DNA from: Streptomyces cellulosae
GTDB taxonomy: Bacteria; Actinomycetota; Actinomycetes; Streptomycetales; Streptomycetaceae
NCBI GenBank assembly: GCA_014655195.1
Contig: BNBH01000003.1
Coordinates: 1 to 64,000, forward strand
Direction: 5' to 3'
DNA length: 64,000 nt
Shown here: piece by piece, positions 55,651-64,000 of the stretch
Numbering within the stretch: the stretch's first letter is position 1
Layout of the letters: each line of letters opens with the position of its first letter
Position numbers and translations under genes: made by a program
Notes under the pieces: model-generated
The model's input: the letters and a program-made list of their open reading frames with translations, nothing else
Databases searched by the model: none
What the model was told of the DNA's origin: nothing

Positions 55651-57240
55651 GTGGCTCGACACGACCGGCTGTACCCGGAGCCGACGGGCGAGGTGCGCAT
55701 GAGTCTGTCCCTGCGCTTCGCCGCCGGATCGCACAAGGGCATGATCCGGGAGGGCAACGAGGACTCCGGTTACGCCGGTCCCCGCCTGCTCGCCATCGCC
55801 GACGGCATGGGCGGCGCCGCCGCCGGCGAGGTCGCCTCCTCCGAGGCGATCTCCACCATCGTCGCCCTCGACGACGACGTGCCCGGCTCCGACCTGCTCA
55901 CCTCCCTCGGCACGGCCGTCCAGCGGGCCAACGACCAGCTGCGCATGATGGTCGAGGAGGACCCCCAGCTCGAGGGCATGGGCACCACCCTGACCGCGCT
56001 GCTGTGGACCGGCCAGCGCCTCGGCATGGTGCACGTCGGCGACTCCCGCGCCTACCTCCTGCGCGACGGCGTCCTCACCCAGATCACCCAGGACCACACC
56101 TGGGTGCAGCGCCTGGTGGACGAGGGCCGGATCACCGAGGAGGAGGCCACCACCCACCCGCAGCGCTCCCTGCTGATGCGGGCCCTGGGCAGCGGCGAGC
56201 ACGTCGAACCCGACCTCTCCATCCGCGAGGTCCGGGCCGGCGACCGCTACCTGATCTGCTCCGACGGCCTGTCCGGCGTGGTCTCCCACCAGACCCTCGA
56301 GGAGGCCCTGGCCAGCTACCAGGGCCCCGAGGAGACGGTCCAGAACCTGATCGAGCTGGCGCTGCGCGGCGGAGGGCCCGACAACATCACCGTGATCGTC
56401 GCCGACGTGCTCGACCTGGACACCGGGGACACCCTGGCCGGTCAGCTGTCCGACACCCCGGTCGTGGTCGGCGCCGTCGCGGAGAACCAGAACCAGCTGC
56501 ACGACAACGGCATCATGCAGACGCCCGCGGGCCGTGCCTCCGGCCTCGGGCGGCGGCGCGGCGGGGGCGGCGAGTTCGGCCCGCCCGGCAGCGGCGACGT
56601 CACCGGTTTCATCCAGACCGACGGCTTCGGCTACGGCGACGACGACTTCGTCAAGCCCGCCAAGAACCGCCGGTGGATCAAGAGGTCCGTGTACAGCCTG
56701 CTCACGCTGGCCGTCATCGGCGCCGGCATGTACGGCGGATGGCGCTGGACGCAGACGCAGTACTACGTCGGCGCCAAGGGCGAGCACGTCGCGCTGTACC
56801 GGGGCATCAACCAGGATCTGGCCTGGGTGTCCCTCTCGAAGGTCGAGAAGGACCACCCCGAGATCGAACTCAAGTACCTGCCGCCCTACCAGCGCAAGCA
56901 GGTCGAGGCGACCATCGTCGAGGGCGATCTCTACGGCGCGCGGGAGAAGATCGAGGAACTGGCCGTCCAGGCCTCCGCGTGCAGGAAGCAGGCCGAGCGG
57001 CGCGCCGCCGACACCGAGAAGAGCGCACGCACCGGCGAGGGCCAGGCCGGAGGCACCACGGGAACCACTCCCGCCTCCTTCGCGTCCAAGGCATCGCCGT
57101 CGCCGAACCCTTCCGGCTCGGCGAAGGACCCTGACCCGGAGCAGTCCACGACCCCGTCCACGACCGCACCCACTACCAGCCCCGGCCCCAGCCTCTCGGA
57201 GGAAGAGCAGAAGGTCGTCTCGCTGTGCGGTAAGCAGTAG
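55651..57240 (+). CDS. pstP: PP2C-type Ser/Thr phosphatase PstP
   Basis: This 529-residue membrane phosphatase reverses PASTA-kinase phosphorylation. The catalytic domain starts with GNEDSGY and LLAIADGMGGAAAGE (metal-binding Asp) and runs to about 255, with HVGDSRAYLL, ICSDGLSGVV and GGPDNITVIV as further motifs. One membrane helix lies near 355-372 and an outer Ser/Thr/Pro tail follows. GTG 55651 has GGAGG 9 nt upstream. ATG 55699 (opening MSLSLRFAAG) is equally credible. Confidence 0.93.
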   Translation: MARHDRLYPEPTGEVRMSLSLRFAAGSHKGMIREGNEDSGYAGPRLLAIADGMGGAAAGEVASSEAISTIVALDDDVPGSDLLTSLGTAVQRANDQLRMMVEEDPQLEGMGTTLTALLWTGQRLGMVHVGDSRAYLLRDGVLTQITQDHTWVQRLVDEGRITEEEATTHPQRSLLMRALGSGEHVEPDLSIREVRAGDRYLICSDGLSGVVSHQTLEEALASYQGPEETVQNLIELALRGGGPDNITVIVADVLDLDTGDTLAGQLSDTPVVVGAVAENQNQLHDNGIMQTPAGRASGLGRRRGGGGEFGPPGSGDVTGFIQTDGFGYGDDDFVKPAKNRRWIKRSVYSLLTLAVIGAGMYGGWRWTQTQYYVGAKGEHVALYRGINQDLAWVSLSKVEKDHPEIELKYLPPYQRKQVEATIVEGDLYGAREKIEELAVQASACRKQAERRAADTEKSARTGEGQAGGTTGTTPASFASKASPSPNPSGSAKDPDPEQSTTPSTTAPTTSPGPSLSEEEQKVVSLCGKQ

Positions 57241-57267
57241 GCAAGCCGTGAGAGGCCCTGTCACACG

Positions 57268-58716
57268 ATGAGCAGTACTTCCAACCCGTCGACGCAGCAC
57301 ACGTCCACGATCGGTGCCATCGGCGCGCCCAGCCGCCGCAACACCGAGCTGGCGCTGCTGGTGTTCGCCGTCGTCATCCCGGTCTTCGCCTACGCCAACG
57401 TGGGTCTCGCCCTCGACGACCAGGTGCCCGCCGGGCTGCTGAGCTACGGCCTGGGCCTCGGTCTGATGGCGGGCCTCGGCCACCTCGCCGTGCGCAAGTT
57501 CGCGCCGTACGCGGACCCGCTGCTGCTGCCGCTCGCCACGCTGCTCAACGGCCTGGGACTGGTCGCCATCTGGCGTCTGGACCAGTCCGAGCGCCTCCAG
57601 GCGAGCCGGACCTTCGTGGAGGCGGCGCCGCGCCAGCTGATGTACTCGGCGATCGGCGTGGCCTTCTTCGTGGCCGTGCTGTTCTTCCTCAAGGACCACC
57701 GCGTCCTGCAGCGCTACACCTACATCTCCATGGCCGGTGCGCTGGTGCTGCTGCTCCTGCCGCTGGTCCCGGGCATCGGCCACAACGTCTTCGGCGCGCG
57801 GATCTGGATCAAGATCCCGGGTCTCGGCACGCTGCAGCCCGGCGAGTTCGCCAAGATCGTCCTCGCGGTGTTCTTCGCGGGCTACCTGATGGTGAAGCGC
57901 GACGCCCTGGCGCTCGCCAGCCGCCGCTTCATGGGCCTCTACCTGCCCCGCGGCCGTGACCTCGGCCCGATCATCGTGGTCTGGATCATCTCGATCCTGA
58001 TCCTGGTCTTCGAGACCGACCTCGGTACCTCGCTGCTGTTCTTCGGCATGTTCGTGATCATGCTGTACGTCGCCACCGAGCGGACCAGCTGGATCGTGTT
58101 CGGCCTGCTGATGTCCGCGGTCGGCGCCGTCGGCGTGGCCAGCTTCGAGCCGCACATCCAGACGCGTGTGCAGGCATGGCTGAACCCGGAGCGCGAGTTC
58201 GACCTCAGCCGCGCCGGCGTCCAGGACGGCATCGTCCACTCCGAGCAGGCCATGCAGGCACTGTGGGCCTTCGGCTCCGGCGGCACGCTCGGCTCCGGCT
58301 GGGGACAGGGACACTCCGACCTGATCGGCTTCGCCGCCAACTCCGACTTCATCCTCGCCACCTTCGGCGAGGAGCTGGGCCTGGCCGGCGTCATGGCGCT
58401 GCTGCTGCTCTACGCGCTGATCGTGGAGCGGGGCGTGCGCACCGCCCTCGCCGCCCGCGACCCGTTCGGCAAGCTGCTCGCCATCGGCCTCTCCGGCGCC
58501 TTCGCGCTCCAGGTCTTCGTGGTGGCCGGCGGCGTCATGGGCCTCATCCCGCTGACCGGTATGACGATGCCCTTCCTGGCCTACGGAGGTTCCTCCGTGA
58601 TCGCCAACTGGGCCCTGATCGGCATCCTGCTCAGGATCAGCGACACCGCCCGCCGTCCGGCGCCCGCACCCGTGTCCAACCCCGACGCCGAGATGACCCA
58701 GGTGGTCCGCCCGTGA
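57268..58716 (+). CDS. rodA: SEDS-family peptidoglycan polymerase (FtsW/RodA type)
   Basis: This 482-residue protein has ten or so membrane helices and SEDS signatures: WIKIPGLGTLQPGEFAKI near 175 and FATFGEELGLAGV-like FILATFGEELGLAGV near 370. It polymerises lipid II glycan strands with the class B PBP encoded just downstream, as in RodA-PbpA pairs. ATG 57268 lies 28 bp after pstP. Confidence 0.94.
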   Translation: MSSTSNPSTQHTSTIGAIGAPSRRNTELALLVFAVVIPVFAYANVGLALDDQVPAGLLSYGLGLGLMAGLGHLAVRKFAPYADPLLLPLATLLNGLGLVAIWRLDQSERLQASRTFVEAAPRQLMYSAIGVAFFVAVLFFLKDHRVLQRYTYISMAGALVLLLLPLVPGIGHNVFGARIWIKIPGLGTLQPGEFAKIVLAVFFAGYLMVKRDALALASRRFMGLYLPRGRDLGPIIVVWIISILILVFETDLGTSLLFFGMFVIMLYVATERTSWIVFGLLMSAVGAVGVASFEPHIQTRVQAWLNPEREFDLSRAGVQDGIVHSEQAMQALWAFGSGGTLGSGWGQGHSDLIGFAANSDFILATFGEELGLAGVMALLLLYALIVERGVRTALAARDPFGKLLAIGLSGAFALQVFVVAGGVMGLIPLTGMTMPFLAYGGSSVIANWALIGILLRISDTARRPAPAPVSNPDAEMTQVVRP

Positions 58717-60188
58717 ACAAGCCCCTGCGCCGGGTCGCCATCTTCTGCGGCCTGCTCATGCTCGCCCTGCTCGTCAGGAACAACTGGATCCAGTACGCCC
58801 AGGCCGACAAGCTGCGGACGGACGAGAAGAACCGCCGCGTGGCCATCGAGCGCTACGCCTCCCCACGCGGCGACATCATCGTCGACGGCGAGCCCATCAC
58901 CGGCCACAAGGCGACCGGGGGCGACTTCGCGTACAAGCGGACGTACAAGGACGGCGCCATGTGGGCGCCGGTCACCGGCTACGTCTCCCAGGCCTTCGGC
59001 GCCAACCAGCTGGAGTCCATCGAGGACGGCATCCTCACCGGCAACGACGACCGGCTGTTCTTCCGCAACACGCTCGACATGCTGACCGGCAAGAACAAGC
59101 AGGGCGGCAACGTCGTCACCACGCTGAGCAGCGCCGCCCAGAAGGCCGCCTACAACGGCCTGAAGAAGCAGGGCGGCAAGGGTTCCGTCGTCGCTCTCGA
59201 GCCGTCCACCGGCAAGATCCTCGCACTGGCCTCGTACCCGTCGTACGACCCGTCCACGATCGCGGGCAACAGCCTGGAGACGGACGCCAAGGCGTGGGAG
59301 AAGCTGCAGAAGAAGAACAACCCGGACGACCCGATGCTGAACCGGGCGCTCCGTGAGGTGTACCCGCCCGGCTCGACCTTCAAGGTCGTCACGGCGGCCG
59401 CCGCGCTGGAGCACGGCATGGTCGAGGACGCGGACCAGAAGACCGACACCCCGCTGCCCTACATCATGAAGGGCACCACGACCGAGCTGAAGAACGACGG
59501 CGACCTGCCCTGCAAGGACGCCAGCCTCCGCGAGGCGCTCCGCGTGTCCTGCAACACCGTCTTCGGCAAGCTCGGCACCGACCTCGGCAACGACAAGATG
59601 CTGGAGACGGCCGAGAAGTTCGGCTTCGGCCAGGAGCACTTCACGCCGGTCCGCACCAGCGCCTCCTTGTTCGACAAGGACATGGAGCCGTCGCAGGTCG
59701 CGCTGTCCTCCATCGGCCAGTACAACACCGCGGCCACCCCGCTCCAGATGGCCATGGTCGCCGCCGCCGTCGCCAACAACGGCACGCTGATGAAGCCGTA
59801 CATGGTCGACGAGCTGCAGACCCCGAGCCTGGACACCGTCGAGAAGACGGACCCGGAGAAGCTGAGCGAGCCGCTCTCGCCGGAGAACGCGCAGATCCTC
59901 CAGTCGATGATGGAGACCGTCGTCAACGACGGCACCGGTGGCAACGCCAAGATCGACGGTGTCACGGTCGGCGGCAAGACCGGTACCGCCCAGCACGGCG
60001 AGAACAACAGCAAGAACCCCTACGCCTGGTTCATCTCCTACGCCAAGACCGGCGACGGCGGCGCGCCCGTCGCCGTGGCCGTCGTCATCGAGGACGAGAA
60101 CGCGGTGCGAGGTGACATCTCCGGTGGCGGTCTCGCGGCGCCGATCGCGAAGAGCGTGATGGAGGCGGTCCTCAAGAGCAAGCAGTGA
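58713..60188 (+). CDS. pbpA: Class B penicillin-binding protein PbpA
   Basis: This 491-residue transpeptidase has an N-terminal membrane anchor (IFCGLLMLALLVRNNWI, 10-26), a dimer/pedestal domain and a transpeptidase domain with SxxK in YPPGSTFKVV (Ser near 220), SCN in RVSCNTVFGKL near 275 and KTGTAQ near 428. GTG 58713 overlaps the rodA stop, so polymerase and cross-linker are made together. Confidence 0.95.
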   Translation: MNKPLRRVAIFCGLLMLALLVRNNWIQYAQADKLRTDEKNRRVAIERYASPRGDIIVDGEPITGHKATGGDFAYKRTYKDGAMWAPVTGYVSQAFGANQLESIEDGILTGNDDRLFFRNTLDMLTGKNKQGGNVVTTLSSAAQKAAYNGLKKQGGKGSVVALEPSTGKILALASYPSYDPSTIAGNSLETDAKAWEKLQKKNNPDDPMLNRALREVYPPGSTFKVVTAAAALEHGMVEDADQKTDTPLPYIMKGTTTELKNDGDLPCKDASLREALRVSCNTVFGKLGTDLGNDKMLETAEKFGFGQEHFTPVRTSASLFDKDMEPSQVALSSIGQYNTAATPLQMAMVAAAVANNGTLMKPYMVDELQTPSLDTVEKTDPEKLSEPLSPENAQILQSMMETVVNDGTGGNAKIDGVTVGGKTGTAQHGENNSKNPYAWFISYAKTGDGGAPVAVAVVIEDENAVRGDISGGGLAAPIAKSVMEAVLKSKQ

Positions 60189-60357
60189 CCCCGGTCACGT
60201 CTGCTTCACATCGGTGCACGTTGCGGTACCGGTCCTGTATCGGCTGACGCACTTTGCCAGGGCACAGAAAAAGAGCCGGGTACGGTAGGCCCGGAACGCA
60301 GCCTCCGATCGCACAAGGGTGCCGGTCGGGACCGACGGAGAGGGCTGGTAGGTAGCT

Positions 60358-62328
60358 ATGGAAGAGCCGCGTCGCCTCGGCGGCCGGTACGAACTGGGCC
60401 AGGTGCTCGGTCGCGGTGGAATGGCGGAGGTCTACCTCGCGCACGACACCCGGCTCGGCCGCACCGTGGCAGTGAAGACGCTGCGCGCCGATCTGGCGCG
60501 TGACCCGTCCTTCCAGGCCCGGTTCCGCCGGGAGGCCCAGTCGGCCGCCTCGCTCAACCATCCCGCGATCGTCGCGGTCTACGACACGGGCGAGGACTAC
60601 ATCGACGGGGTCTCCATCCCGTACATCGTCATGGAGTACGTCGACGGCTCCACGCTCCGTGAGCTGCTGCACAGCGGTCGCAAGCTGCTGCCCGAGCGCA
60701 CGCTGGAGATGACCATCGGCATCCTCCAGGCGCTCGAGTACTCGCACCGGGCCGGCATCGTCCACCGCGACATCAAGCCCGCGAACGTCATGCTGACGCG
60801 CAACGGCCAGGTCAAGGTCATGGACTTCGGCATCGCCCGCGCCATGGGCGACTCCGGCATGACGATGACCCAGACCGCCGCCGTCATCGGCACCGCCCAG
60901 TACCTCTCCCCGGAGCAGGCCAAGGGCGAGCAGGTCGACGCGCGTTCCGACCTGTACTCCACCGGCTGCCTGCTGTACGAACTGCTGACCGTGCGGCCGC
61001 CGTTCGTCGGCGACTCCCCGGTCGCGGTCGCGTACCAGCACGTGCGGGAGGAGCCGCAGCCGCCGAGCGTCTTCGACCCCGAGATCACGCCCGAGATGGA
61101 CGCGATCGTGCTGAAGGCGCTGGTCAAGGACCCCGACTACCGCTACCAGTCGGCCGACGAGATGCGCGCCGACATCGAGGCCTGCCTCGACGGCCAGCCC
61201 GTCGCGGCCACCGCGGCCATGGGCGCCGTCGGCTACGGCGGCTACCCCGACGACCAGCCGACGACGGCACTGCGCGCGGACGCCGGCGCGGGCGCCACCT
61301 CGATGCTGCCGCCCATGAACCCGGACGACGGCGGCTACGGCTACGACGAGCGCCAGAGCCGGCGCCGTCCGCAGAAGAAGAACAACACCAGCACGATATT
61401 GCTGGTCGTGGCCGGTGTCCTGGTCCTGATCGGCGCCATCCTGATCGGCCGGTGGGCCATCAGCGGCGGCGGTGTGGACAACACCACCGTCCCGACCCCC
61501 AACTTCATCGGTGAGACGAAGGCGAACGCGCAAAAACTCGCCGACAACACCGACTTGAAGCTGAGCTTCACGGACAAGCCCTGCGAGGACCAGGTCAAGG
61601 GCAACATCTGCGACCAGGACCCCAAGGCGGGGACCAAGGTGGAGAAGGGCGACACCATCGGCCTGGTCGTCTCCACCGGCGCGCCGAAGGTCGCGGTGCC
61701 GAGCGTGATCGGGGACAAGCTCGAGGACGCCAAGGCCGAACTCGAGGGCGACAAGTACGGCTTCGTCGTCGAGGTCGAGGAAGAGGTCAGCGGCGAGGAG
61801 CCGGGGACGGTCATCGAGCAGAACCCGGACCTCGGCGAAGAGGTGGAGAAGGGCACCACGGTCACCCTCACGGTCGCGAAGGCGGAGGAGAAGGTCACGG
61901 TGCCGGACGTCACGGGCAAGACGTGTGACGAGGCCACGGCCCAGATGACGGCGAACAACCTCACCGGCACCTGTGTTCAGGAGCCGACCGACGACCCGAA
62001 CCTGGTCGACAGGGTCATCCGCACCTCGATTGCTGCGAACACCCAGGTCTCCAAGGGCACCCAGGTCCAGATCTTCATCGGCAAGGCGAAGGAAGCCGAG
62101 AAGGTAGCCGTGCCCAAGGTCAACGGCCAGCGGCTCGAGGACGCCCAGCGGATGCTCTCGGAGGCGGGACTCTCCGTCGCCGGTGTGCAGGGCCCCAACG
62201 ACCCCAACGCCCGCGTGTTCGGTTCCAACCCGGCCCAGGACAGCCAGGTGGACAAGGGCACCGGAGTGACCCTGTTCACGATCGGCGGCGGTAACGGCGG
62301 CGGCGGCGACGGCGGCATCTTCGGCTGA
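60358..62328 (+). CDS. pknB: PASTA-domain Ser/Thr kinase PknB
   Basis: This 656-residue kinase has a glycine loop (LGRGGMAEVYL), K40, catalytic HRDIKPAN (D138), DFG 156-158 and an activation segment with TMTQTAAVIGT. One membrane helix is near 344-365. Four extracellular PASTA units begin at VPTPNFIGE, VAVPSVIGD, VTVPDVTGK and VAVPKVNGQ (about 376-645), followed by a Gly-rich end. PASTA domains sense muropeptides or lipid II. It lies 169 bp after pbpA, so it may also have its own promoter. Confidence 0.96.
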   Translation: MEEPRRLGGRYELGQVLGRGGMAEVYLAHDTRLGRTVAVKTLRADLARDPSFQARFRREAQSAASLNHPAIVAVYDTGEDYIDGVSIPYIVMEYVDGSTLRELLHSGRKLLPERTLEMTIGILQALEYSHRAGIVHRDIKPANVMLTRNGQVKVMDFGIARAMGDSGMTMTQTAAVIGTAQYLSPEQAKGEQVDARSDLYSTGCLLYELLTVRPPFVGDSPVAVAYQHVREEPQPPSVFDPEITPEMDAIVLKALVKDPDYRYQSADEMRADIEACLDGQPVAATAAMGAVGYGGYPDDQPTTALRADAGAGATSMLPPMNPDDGGYGYDERQSRRRPQKKNNTSTILLVVAGVLVLIGAILIGRWAISGGGVDNTTVPTPNFIGETKANAQKLADNTDLKLSFTDKPCEDQVKGNICDQDPKAGTKVEKGDTIGLVVSTGAPKVAVPSVIGDKLEDAKAELEGDKYGFVVEVEEEVSGEEPGTVIEQNPDLGEEVEKGTTVTLTVAKAEEKVTVPDVTGKTCDEATAQMTANNLTGTCVQEPTDDPNLVDRVIRTSIAANTQVSKGTQVQIFIGKAKEAEKVAVPKVNGQRLEDAQRMLSEAGLSVAGVQGPNDPNARVFGSNPAQDSQVDKGTGVTLFTIGGGNGGGGDGGIFG

Positions 62329-62351
62329 CCCGCGGATCCCCGTAGTACGAC

Positions 62352-62391
62352 AGGAGCCCCGGCCCCCTCTTCGGAGGGGACCGGGGCTCCT
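62352..62391. terminator. Terminator between pknB and the sortase genes
   Basis: An 11-bp perfect stem (62352-62362 with 62381-62391) continues with four C-G pairs past a bulged A, with a CTTCGG-containing tip. It lies between the converging stops at 62328 and 62416. Confidence 0.85.
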
Positions 62392-62415
62392 TGCTGTTCC
62401 CGTAGGGGAAGACGC

Positions 62416-63174
62416 TCAGCGCAGCTCCTCCGGCGGCGTGCGGTTCTCGTCCACCTTCTCTTTGCGGACCAATTCGCCCCACACGATGTAGCGGTACTTG
62501 CTGGTGTAGATCGGCGTGCAGGTCGTCAGCGTGATGTAGTGGCCGGCCTTCTCACGGCCGGACTCCGCGGGGACCTTGCCGAGGACGCCGACGTTGTACT
62601 TCGAGGTCTCCGGGAGGATGCCGTAGACCTTGTAGACGAACCACGTGTCCTTCGTCTCGAAGACGATCGGGTCGCCCTTCTTGATCTTGTGGATGCCGTG
62701 GAACTTGGCGCCGTGGCCGTCCCGGTGCGCGGCGAGCGAGAAGTTGCCCTTCTTGCCGGACGTCGGCAGCGTCGCCTTCACGGGGTCCGTGTAGTAGCCG
62801 GCCACGCCGTCGTTGAGGACCTTCATCGACGTGCCCTTCTCCACGAGGATGTCGTCGCCGCTCATCGTGGGCACGTGCAGGAAGCCGATGCCGTTCTTGC
62901 TGTCGTAGACGGCGGGGGCCTCGCGTTCGGCGCCGTCGGACTCCTGCGCCCAGGAGTCGCGGACCTTGTCCGCCTGCCGGTCCGCCGCGCGGTCCGCGAC
63001 GACGTTCGTCCACCACAGCGAGTAGACGACGAACAGGCCGAGCACCACGCCCGCGGTGATCAGCATCTCCCCGAAGAAGCTGATCACCATGGCCACCGGG
63101 CCCAGACGGCGGCGCCCCCGGGGAGGCGGGGACGCGTGTGTGTGCTGTGCGGTGTCGTCGGCGGTCGCTGCCAC
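62416..63174 (-). CDS. Class E sortase
   Basis: This 252-residue membrane transpeptidase joins LAxTG-type proteins to peptidoglycan. It has an N-terminal cytoplasmic Pro/Arg stretch, one membrane helix (MLITAGVVLGLFVVYSLWW near 38-56) and the catalytic set His (LAAHRDGHG near 150), Cys (TLTTCTP near 215) and Arg (SKYRYIVWGE). GTG 63174 with AGAGGAA upstream is preferred. ATG 63204 would overlap the end of the upstream sortase gene. Confidence 0.92.
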   Translation of the reverse strand: MAATADDTAQHTHASPPPRGRRRLGPVAMVISFFGEMLITAGVVLGLFVVYSLWWTNVVADRAADRQADKVRDSWAQESDGAEREAPAVYDSKNGIGFLHVPTMSGDDILVEKGTSMKVLNDGVAGYYTDPVKATLPTSGKKGNFSLAAHRDGHGAKFHGIHKIKKGDPIVFETKDTWFVYKVYGILPETSKYNVGVLGKVPAESGREKAGHYITLTTCTPIYTSKYRYIVWGELVRKEKVDENRTPPEELR

Positions 63175-63187
63175 GTTTCCTCTGCCC

Positions 63188-64000
63188 TTAACTGACGAGC
63201 GCATCCGGCTTGCCCTTGCTGCGCGGCCGTTCCTCGACCATCTGACCCCAGACGATCAAGCGGTACTTGCTGGTGAACTCAGGTGTGCAGGTGGTGAGCG
63301 TGATGTAGCGGCCCGGTCCGGTGAAGCCCGAGCCCTTGGGCACCGGTTCGAGGACGCTGACGTTGCTCGGCGGCGTCACCGGCAGCATCGACGCCGTCTT
63401 GTAGACGAAGTACTTGTCCTGCGTCTCCACGACGATCGGGTCGCCCGGCTGCAACCGGTTGATGTACCGGAACGGCTCCCCGTGCGTGTTACGGTGCCCC
63501 GCCAGACCGAAGTTGCCGGTCTTGTCGTACGGCATCGCCGTCTTCAGCGCGCCCTCCGCGTAGTGGCCGACCATGCCCCGGTCGAGCACCTTCTTGCTGC
63601 TGATGCCCTCGGCGATCGGCACGACCACGTCCAGCTTCGGTATGTGCAGCAGCGCGAACCCCTGCCCGGGCTCGAACGCGCCGGGTCTGCGCTCGCCGTT
63701 CGCCCAGTCCTGCTGGAGGTCGCTGGCCTCCTTGCCGGCCTGCGCCTGCGCGCGCACGTTCGTCCACCACAGCTGGTAGGTCACGAACAGCAGCATCAGC
63801 ACGCCGGTGGTGATGAACACCTCGCCGATGGCCCGGCTCGCCATGACCGCGGGGCTGGGCTTGCGCGCCCGTGCCTGTCGGCGCGCCTCGACCCGGGACA
63901 GCGGAGCCCGTGGCGCCCTCTCAGAGGCGCTGCCACCTGCTCTTCCGGAAGTCGGGCCGTCCCCGGCCTTGTGGGAGCCTCCACGGCGCCCGTGGCGCTT
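63188..64000 (-). CDS. Class E sortase (partial, start beyond the window)
   Basis: The frame runs without a stop to the right edge, so the start lies outside the window; at least 270 residues are visible. The visible N-terminus is a basic, Ser/Gly/Arg-rich cytoplasmic region. The membrane helix IGEVFITTGVLMLLFVTYQL, then the catalytic GHRNTHG His, TLTTCTP Cys and SKYRLIVWGQ Arg follow. It is upstream of the other sortase by 13 bp in the same operon, matching the paired class E sortases (SrtE1/SrtE2) known in Streptomyces. ATG 63844 is unlikely as the start because it would remove the cytoplasmic tail. Confidence 0.92.
   Translation of the reverse strand, partial: KRHGRRGGSHKAGDGPTSGRAGGSASERAPRAPLSRVEARRQARARKPSPAVMASRAIGEVFITTGVLMLLFVTYQLWWTNVRAQAQAGKEASDLQQDWANGERRPGAFEPGQGFALLHIPKLDVVVPIAEGISSKKVLDRGMVGHYAEGALKTAMPYDKTGNFGLAGHRNTHGEPFRYINRLQPGDPIVVETQDKYFVYKTASMLPVTPPSNVSVLEPVPKGSGFTGPGRYITLTTCTPEFTSKYRLIVWGQMVEERPRSKGKPDALVS

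Noticed and set aside
55066..58314. Very long open frame antisense to fhaB, pstP and rodA
   Set aside because: It is the mirror of well-supported genes at high GC, where antisense frames stay open. It lacks motifs and a ribosome site.

Overview
The window reads as chromosomal DNA from a Streptomyces or a very close relative. Base composition is very GC-rich, GTG and TTG starts are common, and the gene families are actinobacterial: mycothiol-dependent isomerase, proteasome activator Bpa, PASTA kinase, class E sortases and a K15-type DD-peptidase. Two exact copies of the Streptomyces ParB site GTTTCACGTGAAAC (2890-2903 and 32108-32121) place it on the core chromosome, probably near oriC. I see no insertion sequence, integrase, prophage or CRISPR array.

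Layout. 1-5.2 kb: an Rpn/PD-(D/E)XK-like protein, aspS and a PAS-GAF-SpoIIE-HATPase regulator. 5.2-10.5 kb: pirin, SseB-like protein, FadE5-like acyl-CoA dehydrogenase, M18 aminopeptidase and a small membrane protein. 10.5-17.4 kb: thioredoxin-NHL protein, LURP-one-like protein, nitrilase-family amidohydrolase, mycothiol-dependent isomerase-like protein, a 560-bp repeat-rich non-coding block, and a coupled GntR-MFS pair. 17.5-22.4 kb: K15-like DD-peptidase, then the first branched-chain 2-oxoacid dehydrogenase operon (bkd1). 22.5-34.5 kb: two divergent Ser/Thr kinases, Bpa, a quinone oxidoreductase, a DrrAB-type ABC exporter, a TrkA-type channel, and mobA-moeA. 34.6-38.9 kb: the second bkd operon (bkd2) with the divergent Lrp-type regulator bkdR. 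39.4-50.2 kb: a phenylacetate (paa) region with a TetR regulator, paaH, paaN and paaABCDE, interrupted by a TrmH-type methyltransferase and an HTTM/DUF5819 membrane pair. 50.3-53.2 kb: rhodanese, J-domain-like protein and DUF2252. 53.5-64 kb: tRNA-Leu(CAG), the conserved growth and division operon fhaA-fhaB-pstP-rodA-pbpA-pknB, and two class E sortases, the second running off the edge.

How the genes work together. bkd1 and bkd2 each encode E1-alpha, E1-beta and E2 of a branched-chain 2-oxoacid dehydrogenase, which makes branched acyl-CoA starters for fatty acids and polyketides. A 14-bp palindrome of the form ACCGNNCGNNCGGT lies in the paaH/paaN and paaA promoter regions, and a one-base variant lies between bkd2 and bkdR, suggesting shared control by the TetR regulator at 39.4 kb. 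The last operon pairs a PASTA kinase and a PP2C phosphatase with FHA readers, a SEDS polymerase and a class B PBP, the standard actinobacterial module for phospho-control of cell-wall growth.

Most of the window is ordinary core genome. The least explained parts are the repeat blocks (157-bp, 75-bp and 22-bp periods), the parS site inside two overlapping genes, and the shared paa/bkd palindrome.
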